Below are positions 1 through 5,330 of a stretch of 6,399 bases of DNA, piece after piece. The DNA lies in NCBI GenBank assembly GCA_003978185.1, contig QOAH01000062.1, positions 1 through 6,399 on the forward strand. Direction: 5' to 3'. A program made the position numbers and the translations under genes. The DNA is from Candidatus Thioglobus sp. GTDB lineage: Bacteria; Pseudomonadota; Gammaproteobacteria; PS1; Thioglobaceae. A model generated the notes under the pieces. It saw only the letters and a list, made by a program, of their open reading frames with translations. It was not told the DNA's origin and ran no database searches. Numbering within the stretch: the first letter of the stretch is position 1; every line of letters begins with the position of its first letter.

Positions 1-418
1 TCAATTTCTGTAGTGCTCTCGCTTCTTCGAGTGGTGTGAGAGACTCACGCTGAATATTTTCAATAAGGCCAATCGCCAAAGCGACCTGATCATCAATTTC
101 ACGAACAATGACCGGAATTTCGTCTAAGCCTGCGATTTTGGCCGCTCGCCAACGCCTTTCACCAGCAATGATTTCGTATTTATCATAAGTGACTTTACGA
201 ACAACCAGTGGCTGAATAATACCTTGAGAGGTAATTGAATCAGCAAGCTCGTTCAATGTATCAGGGTCAATATCATCTCTAGGCTGGAATTTACCACGCT
301 GTAGTGCATTAACACTTAATACTTTAAGGTTATGATTGGAGTTGGATTGCTTGCTTGCAGAGGTGACTTGTCCCAGCAATATATCTAATCCACGTCCTAA
401 TTTTGAAATTTTTGCCAT
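1..418 (-). CDS. parB: ParB chromosome-partitioning protein, N-terminal part (gene runs off the left edge)
   Basis: ParB is the CTP-dependent DNA clamp that loads at parS sites and works with ParA to segregate the chromosome origin. The visible 139 residues start MAKISKLGRGLDILLG, the usual opening with the short ParA-contacting segment. The N-terminal ParB/Srx-like domain follows: a QPR motif at residues 45-47, GIIQPLVVR at 66-74, the CTP-binding GERRWRAA at 86-93 and ENIQRE at 120-125. Family members are about 280-300 aa, so the rest of the helix-turn-helix and the dimerisation domain lie beyond base 1. The ATG is the only sensible start: it gives the standard N-terminus and lies 1 nt after the parA stop. 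No clear Shine-Dalgarno is visible, so translation is probably coupled to parA. Identity is secure; the symbol follows from pairing with parA. Confidence 0.95.
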   Translation of the reverse strand, partial: MAKISKLGRGLDILLGQVTSASKQSNSNHNLKVLSVNALQRGKFQPRDDIDPDTLNELADSITSQGIIQPLVVRKVTYDKYEIIAGERRWRAAKIAGLDEIPVIVREIDDQVALAIGLIENIQRESLTPLEEARALQKL

Positions 419-419
419 G

Positions 420-1190
420 TTAATTTATTGATGTTTTTCTAATTACTTCGCTTGCTAGTGAAACATATGAAATTGCCCCTTTGGATGATCTGGCATAGTT
501 AATTGCCGACTGACCAAAACTTGGTGCTTCAGCCAATTTTACATTTCTAGGGATGATTGTTTTAAATACTTTGTGTGAAAAATACTGTAACAATTGAATT
601 GACACTTCGTTAGATAAATTATTACGTGTATCAAACATGGTGCGGATAATGCCAGTGATGTCTAAATCAGGGTTGGTAGTAGCTTGAATCTTTTCAATGG
701 TTTGAATTAGTGCAGTCAAACCTTCTAAGGCATAGTATTCACATTGCATTGGAATAATAATGCCATCAGATGCAGTAAAGGCATTGATCGTGAGCATATT
801 AAGTGAAGGTGGGCAATCGATTACCACGTAATCGTATTTATCTTTAACTTTGGCAATGGCTTTTTTTAATTTATATTCAGATTTTTCACATTTGAGTAGC
901 GCGATCTCTGCAGCAATTAAATCGGTGTTAGAGGGTAGTACGTCAATTTCAATACCAGGGGCATGTATGGTTGCTTCGGTAATACTACATTCGTCTAATA
1001 ATAATTCACAAACGGAGTTTTCTAAGCTATATTTATCAACACCACAACCCATTGTGGCATTACCCTGAGGGTCAATATCAATCAGTAATACGCGCTTTTT
1101 AATGGCTTTTAGAGCGGCACTTAGATTAACAGCAGTAGTGGTTTTGCCCACACCGCCTTTTTGATTTGCAACTGAAAGAACAACAGCCAT
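420..1190 (-). CDS. parA: ParA/Soj chromosome-partitioning ATPase
   Basis: ParA is a deviant Walker-type ATPase that binds nucleoid DNA as an ATP dimer and moves ParB-parS complexes. The 256-residue product has the deviant Walker A motif KGGVGKTTT at 11-19 (signature lysine K11), Walker A' region DIDPQGN at 38-44 and Walker B DCPPSLN at 125-131. The conserved IPRNVKLAEAPSFGQ block is at 213-227. There is no N-terminal helix-turn-helix, so it is the short chromosomal Soj type. The start is chosen at ATG 1190-1188, which gives the usual family N-terminus. A TTG codon just before it (1193-1191) is also open and directly abuts the ctpA stop, so a one-residue longer product is possible. It lies between ctpA and parB in one tight unit. 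In many bacteria parA instead follows rsmG (gidB). Confidence 0.96.
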   Translation of the reverse strand: MAVVLSVANQKGGVGKTTTAVNLSAALKAIKKRVLLIDIDPQGNATMGCGVDKYSLENSVCELLLDECSITEATIHAPGIEIDVLPSNTDLIAAEIALLKCEKSEYKLKKAIAKVKDKYDYVVIDCPPSLNMLTINAFTASDGIIIPMQCEYYALEGLTALIQTIEKIQATTNPDLDITGIIRTMFDTRNNLSNEVSIQLLQYFSHKVFKTIIPRNVKLAEAPSFGQSAINYARSSKGAISYVSLASEVIRKTSIN

Positions 1191-1193
1191 CAA

Positions 1194-2537
1194 TTATCTG
1201 CCCAAAACTGTCAATGCTTTAAGCAGGTTAGTCGCTTCGTGCACAAAATAATCTTTTTTGAGTTTTTCAATTGCTTTTTTGTCTTCTTCAGCTTTTTTGT
1301 CTTCTTGTGCTGTGATAATTTCTTCAGAAGATAATTGCGAAGGGTCTTGATCTTCGACTTCTAAGTGGCCATTCAAGTCACTTTCTTTAGTGTCTCCAAG
1401 TACACTTTCTTCTTTTTCATTTTCAAGACTGATGTTTTTCAAAGCAATGTCTGGCTCAATGCCTTTGGCTTGGATAGAGCGACCCGACGGTGTGTAATAA
1501 CGTGCTGTGGTGACTTTAAGACCATAGCCACCCTTAAGTTCAATAATGGTCTGAACAGAGCCTTTGCCAAATGAAGTGCTACCCATGATGACAGCACGTT
1601 TGTGATCTTGCAATGCACCAGCAACAATTTCTGAAGCTGAAGCCGAACCTTTGTTAATCAGCACGACGATAGGAGAGTTAAGCATAATATCTCCAGGCTT
1701 GGTTTTGAACTTTAGATTTGAGCTTGGAATACGGCCTTCGGTATAAACCACTAAGCCTTTTTTATCAATGAATAAATTAGCCACATCAACCGCACCATCC
1801 AGTACGCCACCAGGGTTATTTCTCAAGTCTAGAACAAGTGATTCAAGGTAGCGATCATTTTCTTTAACCAGTCTTTCTAATGTTTCTTTTAACAGTCTTG
1901 CTGTTGGATTTTGAAAGCTAGAGATGCGAATATAACCAATGTCTTTTTCTAGCAAATACCCCTTGACTGAAGTAATAGTAATAATTTCACGTGTAATGTT
2001 AACGACAAAAGGTTTTTTGTTTTTGCGAACAATTGTAAGTTGAATATCTGTACCTGGCTCACCACGCATGAGCTTAACCCCATCTTCGAGTGTCATGTCA
2101 CGTACAGGCTTATCACCAATCTTGACAATTAAATCACCTGCTTGAATGCCTGCTCGATAAGCGGGTGTATCGTCAATAGGGGAAATGACTTGAATGGCGT
2201 CATCCTTCATACCGATAACAATACCTAATCCACCAAATTTACCTGATGCACTTTCCAATAAGTCTTTTTGTTCTTTGGGTTTTAAATAATCTGAATGAGG
2301 ATCAAGTCCTGTCACCATGCCTTTAATTGCATCCTCAAACAACTCTTTGTTTGTAGCTTCATCGACATACAATTGTTTAATGTGGCTAAACACTTTGGTA
2401 AATGATTCTAAGTCTTTAAAAAATTCTTCCACCTTTTCATTTTCAGCAGCGGTCTGTGCGTAAGCAGGAGAAGTAGTAAAATAAGTGTAAATAAGCACTA
2501 TAAATAAGAGGGGCTTAAACGGGCGAAAGAAAGTCAT
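1194..2537 (-). CDS. ctpA: CtpA-type C-terminal processing protease (S41 family)
   Basis: This is an exported serine protease that trims or degrades envelope proteins from their C-termini. Residues 1-27 form a signal peptide (hydrophobic core about 8-21, cleavage probably after AYA). A PDZ domain covers about 98-180, starting around GGLGIVIG at 102-109, and the S41 core covers about 195-365. The catalytic Ser-Lys-Gln set can be placed by motif: S300 in GSASASEI, K325 in FGKGSVQ and Q329. The 25-residue Ser-Lys spacing equals that of E. coli Prc and B. subtilis CtpB. At 447 aa it has the usual CtpA length. The tail (about 371-428) is acidic, lysine-rich and low in complexity, and contains a short tandem repeat. 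The ATG start precedes the signal peptide directly; no good Shine-Dalgarno is visible. It is the first gene of the leftward ctpA-parA-parB unit. Its substrate cannot be told from sequence. Confidence 0.94.
   Translation of the reverse strand: MTFFRPFKPLLFIVLIYTYFTTSPAYAQTAAENEKVEEFFKDLESFTKVFSHIKQLYVDEATNKELFEDAIKGMVTGLDPHSDYLKPKEQKDLLESASGKFGGLGIVIGMKDDAIQVISPIDDTPAYRAGIQAGDLIVKIGDKPVRDMTLEDGVKLMRGEPGTDIQLTIVRKNKKPFVVNITREIITITSVKGYLLEKDIGYIRISSFQNPTARLLKETLERLVKENDRYLESLVLDLRNNPGGVLDGAVDVANLFIDKKGLVVYTEGRIPSSNLKFKTKPGDIMLNSPIVVLINKGSASASEIVAGALQDHKRAVIMGSTSFGKGSVQTIIELKGGYGLKVTTARYYTPSGRSIQAKGIEPDIALKNISLENEKEESVLGDTKESDLNGHLEVEDQDPSQLSSEEIITAQEDKKAEEDKKAIEKLKKDYFVHEATNLLKALTVLGR
1273..1306. 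repeat. Short tandem direct repeat inside ctpA
   Basis: The 16-bp word GCTTTTTTGTCTTCTT occurs at 1273-1288 and again at 1291-1306, a period of 18 bp. On the coding strand it encodes the repeated EDKKA segment in the acidic tail of CtpA (about residues 412-422). The period is a multiple of three, so copy-number change would keep the reading frame. It looks like a local slippage duplication in a disordered linker. Confidence 0.7.
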
Positions 2538-2544
2538 AATATAA

Positions 2545-2574
2545 TTGTTTGCTTATAAAAAGATTAAATATAAT
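2545..2574 (+). promoter_or_regulatory. Candidate sigma-70 promoter for the mlaC-like/arsR pair
   Basis: A perfect -10 hexamer TATAAT lies at 2569-2574. The best -35 is a poor TTGTTT at 2545-2550, separated by 18 bp. Transcription would start near 2581, giving a leader of about 60 nt before the ATG at 2642. The only supporting context is the divergent gene arrangement, and AT-rich spacers produce such hexamers by chance. A weak -35 would suit a regulated promoter. Confidence 0.45.
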
Positions 2575-2599
2575 ACTGTGTAACAAGAGTATCAGTTAA
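2570..2599 (-). promoter_or_regulatory. Candidate leftward promoter for ctpA-parA-parB
   Basis: Read on the minus strand, TTAACT (bases 2599-2594) and TATTAT (2575-2570) are separated by 18 bp and match the -35 and -10 consensus at 4/6 and 5/6. The -10 overlaps the rightward -10 box almost completely, so the two promoters would compete for polymerase. Other AT-rich hexamers nearby are nearly as good, so the exact position is uncertain. Confidence 0.3.
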
Positions 2600-2632
2600 T
2601 TTGAATTTTACTTGGTTTTGTTTTTAAATAAT

Positions 2633-2636
2633 GGAG
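2633..2636 (+). promoter_or_regulatory. Shine-Dalgarno site deciding the mlaC-like start
   Basis: GGAG lies 5 nt upstream of the ATG at 2642. It settles the start there instead of at the in-frame TTG at 2612, which would add ten residues ahead of a well-formed signal peptide. Confidence 0.75.
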
Positions 2637-2641
2637 AAAAA

Positions 2642-3259
2642 ATGAGAAGATTGAATGTAATTTTATTAGCGTCAACATTATTCATATCGCAGACCCTGTT
2701 TGCGAATGAGTCAGAGGTAATTTCAGATGTTAATGAGCCAGTAGTAGTAGCGACAGAGCGAGGCCCTGTTGAAGTGATACAGTCAACCATTGTTAAACTC
2801 AATCAATTAACTGCAGCAGTCATTTACTCTCCACAGTTAGCAAGCGCTTTGGTTGATCAAGAAATTTCACCGTTATTTGATTTTGATTATATTTCTGATG
2901 AGGTTCTACTGGTTATCACAGCCAATTTAGGAGAAAAAGAAAAAGCTTATTTTTCTACAAAATTAAAACAAAATATTATTACAACACTAATATCACGATT
3001 GGCCCAATCACAATCAGGGTCGTTACGTTTTATCTCAGCTAGACCAATAATGGGTGGTTCGATTGCAGTGCAGCTGCAGGTGAATGGTTACTCTCGATTT
3101 GGTCTTAATATCGATCTTTTATTTCACCAAAGTAAAGAAAACAAATGGCAAATTTTTGACATTGTCCTTAATAGAGATAGCTTGATTAATTATTATCAAA
3201 GAATGGTGTCAATTAAAACAAGAAGATATGGCGTTTACGGCATGTTAGGAAGAATATAA
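2642..3259 (+). CDS. MlaC/Ttg2-family periplasmic phospholipid-binding protein (divergent)
   Basis: MlaC-type proteins are soluble periplasmic carriers that ferry phospholipid between outer- and inner-membrane parts of the Mla system. The 205-aa product starts with a typical signal peptide (MRRLNVILLA..., cleavage likely after A21 in LFA|NE). The family pattern is recognisable: VDQEISPLFDFDYIS at 71-85 matches the VDQELLPY block, KAYFSTKLKQ at 101-110 fits the helical segment before the central strand region, and W169 followed by IFDIVLNRDSLINYYQ (171-186) matches the W-x-(A/V)-YD-(M/I) block near the C-terminus. The length is close to E. coli MlaC (211 aa), with a slightly short tail. No mlaF, mlaE, mlaD or mlaB gene is next to it; instead an arsR-type gene follows 2 nt later, so the two are very likely co-transcribed. 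Family membership is by remembered motif similarity. It could be a paralogue with a different lipid or hopanoid-like ligand, so no mlaC symbol is given. Confidence 0.8.
   Translation: MRRLNVILLASTLFISQTLFANESEVISDVNEPVVVATERGPVEVIQSTIVKLNQLTAAVIYSPQLASALVDQEISPLFDFDYISDEVLLVITANLGEKEKAYFSTKLKQNIITTLISRLAQSQSGSLRFISARPIMGGSIAVQLQVNGYSRFGLNIDLLFHQSKENKWQIFDIVLNRDSLINYYQRMVSIKTRRYGVYGMLGRI
3247..3253 (+). promoter_or_regulatory. Shine-Dalgarno site of the arsR-type gene, inside the preceding gene's end
   Basis: AGGAAGA ends 8 nt before the ATG at 3262 and lies within the last codons of the mlaC-like gene. Ribosomes finishing that gene would be delivered directly to this start. Confidence 0.7.
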
Positions 3260-3261
3260 TT

Positions 3262-3573
3262 ATGAGTGAAATGACCTTATTAGAAAAAGACGAAGACATT
3301 GAAAAAGCGACTAAAGCTTTAAAAGCGATGGCACACCCGTTGCGTTTAAAAATTCTATGTGCACTTAAAGATTCAGAATTACCCGTACTTGAAATTGTTA
3401 AGCGGGTTGGCTCTTCACAATCCAATATTTCACAGCATATCGATATTCTTAGAACTAAAGATATTGTTGAATCGCGGCGTGATGGTAATAAAATTTTGTG
3501 CAAGGTTAAAGATGCAAAAATTTTGAAGTTAGTCGCCAATATGCAAGCAGTATTCTGTTCTGAAGACGACTAA
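3262..3573 (+). CDS. ArsR-family repressor with BigR/SqrR-like cysteine pair
   Basis: This is a small winged-helix transcription repressor of the ArsR/SmtB family, 103 aa. Family features seen are AMAHPLRLKIL at 22-32, the recognition-helix region SSQSNISQHIDILR at 51-64 and the wing VESRRDGNKILCKVKD at 69-84. The classic metal motif ELCVCDL is replaced by ELPVLEI (39-45), so arsenic or cadmium sensing through that site is unlikely. Cysteines occur at C33, C80 and C99. C33, after LRLKIL, and C99, in the last helix (QAVFC), align with the dithiol pair of BigR (C42/C108) and SqrR (C41/C107), and all three proteins have the same 66-residue spacing. Those proteins sense sulfide-derived persulfides. 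C80 lies in the wing and is extra. The gene follows the MlaC-like gene by 2 nt with a good Shine-Dalgarno. Persulfide sensing is inferred; membership of ArsR is certain. Confidence 0.92.
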   Translation: MSEMTLLEKDEDIEKATKALKAMAHPLRLKILCALKDSELPVLEIVKRVGSSQSNISQHIDILRTKDIVESRRDGNKILCKVKDAKILKLVANMQAVFCSEDD

Positions 3574-3587
3574 ATTTAAAATATACT
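3558..3587 (+). promoter_or_regulatory. Candidate promoter for tRNA-Arg and the lgt operon
   Basis: TATACT at 3582-3587 matches the -10 consensus at 5/6. A poor -35 (TTCTGA, 3558-3563, 3/6) lies 18 bp upstream, inside the 3' end of the arsR-type gene. A start near 3594 would leave a leader of about 17 nt to be removed by RNase P. It is the best hexamer pair seen in the short gap before the tRNA; read-through from arsR is the alternative. Confidence 0.3.
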
Positions 3588-3610
3588 TTAACTACTTTCG
3601 CATGAAATAT

Positions 3611-3687
3611 GCGCTCGTAGCTCAGCTGGATAGAGTGTCGGCCTCCGAAGCCGAATGTCGGGTGTTCAAATCACCTCGAGCGCACCA
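3611..3687 (+). tRNA. tRNA-Arg, anticodon CCG (reads CGG)
   Basis: A complete 77-nt cloverleaf can be folded by hand. The acceptor arms GCGCTCG (3611-3617) and CGAGCGC (3677-3683) pair perfectly. The D stem is GCTC/GAGT with loop AGCTGGATA. The anticodon stem is TCGGC/GCCGA around loop CTCCGAA, putting CCG at 3645-3647. The variable loop is ATGTC, and the T arm is GGGTG/CACCT around TTCAAAT. The discriminator is A3684, followed by an encoded CCA at 3685-3687 and a second CCA at 3688-3690. It reads the CGG arginine codon. The lgt start codon is only 15 nt downstream of the mature 3' end, so tRNA and lgt are probably made as one transcript and separated by processing. Confidence 0.97.
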
Positions 3688-3702
3688 CCACTTTTTTTAA
3701 AC

Positions 3703-4476
3703 ATGATTTACCCAACTATTGACCCAGTTTTATTTGATTTTGGCCTTGTCCAAATCTATTGGTACGGGTTGATGTATTTATTGGCATTTTTGTCAGCCTA
3801 TCTATTAGCCAATTACCGCGCTAAACAACTTAATAATTGGAATACACAACAAATTGAAGACCTGATATTTTACGGCGCAGTTGGTGTAGTCATCGGTGGA
3901 CGTTTGGGTTATATGTTGTTTTATAACCTTAGTAATTTCTTGTCTGACCCGCTGTCTATCTTTGCCATTCAAGGTGGAGGCATGTCATTCCATGGTGGTT
4001 TCTTGGGTGTATTAATTGCGATGGTTGTGTTTAATCGTAAATACAAGCATGGCTTGTTTGATACATTGGATTTTGTTGTACCACTTGTACCTTTAGGGTT
4101 GTTTTTTGGGCGAGTAGGTAATTTTATCAATGGCGAGCTTTGGGGTAAGGTGACCACTAGTCCAATGGGTATGTATATTCAAGAGCAGGGTGTAAGCCGC
4201 TACCCATCACAATTGTATGAGGCGTTTTTAGAAGGTTTGGTGCTGTTTATTGTTCTTTGGCTGTATAGTAGTAAGCCACGACCAATAATGTCAACTTCTG
4301 CCTTATTTTTGATTTTCTATGGCTTATTTAGATTTATAATTGAGTTCGTTCGAGTGCCAGACGTGCAGTTAGGTTATCTTGCATTTGACTGGTTGACTAT
4401 GGGGCAATTATTAAGCCTGCCAATGATAATATTGGGTGTCTACCTACTTTATAAAGCAAATAGACAGCAAGCATGA
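3703..4476 (+). CDS. lgt: Prolipoprotein diacylglyceryl transferase Lgt
   Basis: Lgt is an inner-membrane enzyme that moves diacylglycerol from phosphatidylglycerol to the lipobox cysteine of prolipoproteins, the first step of lipoprotein maturation. The 257-aa product is strongly hydrophobic with about seven membrane segments. Signature residues are visible: HGG at 97-99 (equivalent of E. coli H103), GRVGNFINGELWG at 136-148, RYPSQLYEA at 166-174 and FRFIIEFVRVPD at 209-220 with R210, E214 and R217. The start is set at ATG 3703, which gives the family N-terminus (MIYPTIDPVLFDFG). An in-frame ATG at 3655 lies inside the tRNA and would add 16 unrelated residues. No Shine-Dalgarno precedes 3703; the upstream bases are a T7 run and AAAC. 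The end overlaps thyA by 4 nt (ATGA), the same lgt-thyA order as in E. coli. Confidence 0.97.
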   Translation: MIYPTIDPVLFDFGLVQIYWYGLMYLLAFLSAYLLANYRAKQLNNWNTQQIEDLIFYGAVGVVIGGRLGYMLFYNLSNFLSDPLSIFAIQGGGMSFHGGFLGVLIAMVVFNRKYKHGLFDTLDFVVPLVPLGLFFGRVGNFINGELWGKVTTSPMGMYIQEQGVSRYPSQLYEAFLEGLVLFIVLWLYSSKPRPIMSTSALFLIFYGLFRFIIEFVRVPDVQLGYLAFDWLTMGQLLSLPMIILGVYLLYKANRQQA

Positions 4477-5327
4477 AAGCATACATAGACATTGGTAAAC
4501 GTATTCTAGAGGAAGGTGTCTGGCTTGAAAATGCACGCACTGGACAAAAAACGCTTACTATTATTGGCGCCACTTTTGAGCACGATCTAAGTGATGGAAC
4601 AGTGCCAGTGGTTACCACTAAAAAGCTCTTTTGGAAATCGGCTATTGCTGAGATGCTCGGCTATATTCGTGGCTATCAATCAGCCGCAGAGTTTAGAGAA
4701 TTGGGTTGTAACACTTGGAATGCTAATGCCAATGATAACCAAGCTTGGCTTGATAATCCATACCGTAAAGGTGAGGATGATATGGGTATGTGTTACGGTG
4801 TGATAGGGCGTGCTTTCCCAGGTGTTGAAGATGATGAGCCATTCGATCAATATCAAAAGATTGTGACTGATTTATCAAAGGGTGTTGATGATAGGCGTGA
4901 GATCATGACCTTTAATCACCCTAACCTCATTCATCGCGCCTGCTTGCCAGCATGTATGCATACGCATCATTTTAATTTGCTTGGTGATGATCTGTATTTA
5001 GAAAGTTATCAGCGTTCGTCTGACTACGCATTAGGTCAGCCATTTAATCACTTTCAAGTGGCATTCTTACTCATGATTACTGCGCAGATTACTGGCAAAA
5101 AAGCCAAGAAAATGCGTCATCACTTATCGAATGTACACTTGTATGAAAATCAAGTAGAGATTTTTAAAAATGAGCAAGTTGACCGTGAGCCATTACCATT
5201 GCCAAGCCTTAAGATAAATCCTGAAATTAAAACTCTGGAAGACCTAGAAACCTGGGTGACAATGGATGATTTTGAGCTGATTGGCTATGAGCATCATGAC
5301 CCTGTTAAATATCCATTTACGGTGTAA
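4473..5327 (+). CDS. thyA: Thymidylate synthase ThyA (Vibrio-like 284-aa subtype)
   Basis: ThyA makes dTMP from dUMP using methylene-tetrahydrofolate, in the cytoplasm. At 284 aa it is longer than E. coli ThyA (264 aa) and resembles the form remembered from Vibrio cholerae: RKGEDDMG at 98-105, MCYGVIGRAF at 106-115 in place of the usual LGPVYG block, and LEDLETWVT near the C-terminus. Active-site features are R141/R142 (DDRREIM), catalytic C161 in ACMHTHHF, the phosphate-contacting YQRSSD at 179-184, N192 in QPFN and HLY at 222-224. The residue before the catalytic cysteine is alanine, where proline is usual in the family. The start codon overlaps the lgt stop (ATGA), and the Shine-Dalgarno is weak, so translational coupling is likely. 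All expected catalytic residues are present and it should be active. Confidence 0.96.
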   Translation: MKAYIDIGKRILEEGVWLENARTGQKTLTIIGATFEHDLSDGTVPVVTTKKLFWKSAIAEMLGYIRGYQSAAEFRELGCNTWNANANDNQAWLDNPYRKGEDDMGMCYGVIGRAFPGVEDDEPFDQYQKIVTDLSKGVDDRREIMTFNHPNLIHRACLPACMHTHHFNLLGDDLYLESYQRSSDYALGQPFNHFQVAFLLMITAQITGKKAKKMRHHLSNVHLYENQVEIFKNEQVDREPLPLPSLKINPEIKTLEDLETWVTMDDFELIGYEHHDPVKYPFTV

Positions 5328-5330
5328 TCC

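Noticed and set aside
450..465. parS half-site GTGAAACA inside the end of parA
   Set aside because: One arm matches, but the other arm and the central CACGTG do not (about 11 of 16). It is explained by coding sequence.
850..1068. Open frames opposite or out of frame with parA, ctpA, lgt, thyA and yjdM (for example 850-1068, 1365-1574, 1439-1627, 2608-2802, 3213-3539, 3969-4157, 4397-4618, 4591-4803, 5294-5557)
   Set aside because: They lie within genes with clear family motifs on the true frame, have no recognisable domains and no good ribosome-binding sites.
1983..1998. parS-like sequence around TTTCACGTG inside ctpA
   Set aside because: Only 11 of 16 positions fit the parS consensus, and the right arm is poor. 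Functional parS sites are usually near-perfect, so this is probably chance around a CACGTG core.
2612..2641. Upstream TTG start for the MlaC-like protein
   Set aside because: It would put ten residues ahead of a clean signal peptide and ignore the well-spaced GGAG before the ATG at 2642.
3660..3698. Intrinsic terminator formed by the tRNA T arm and the T7 run
   Set aside because: About 15 nt separate the T-arm stem from the T run, so it does not fit a normal terminator. lgt right behind it needs read-through.
3655..3702. In-frame upstream start for lgt at 3655
   Set aside because: It lies in the variable loop of the tRNA, and the extra 16 residues do not resemble any Lgt N-terminus.
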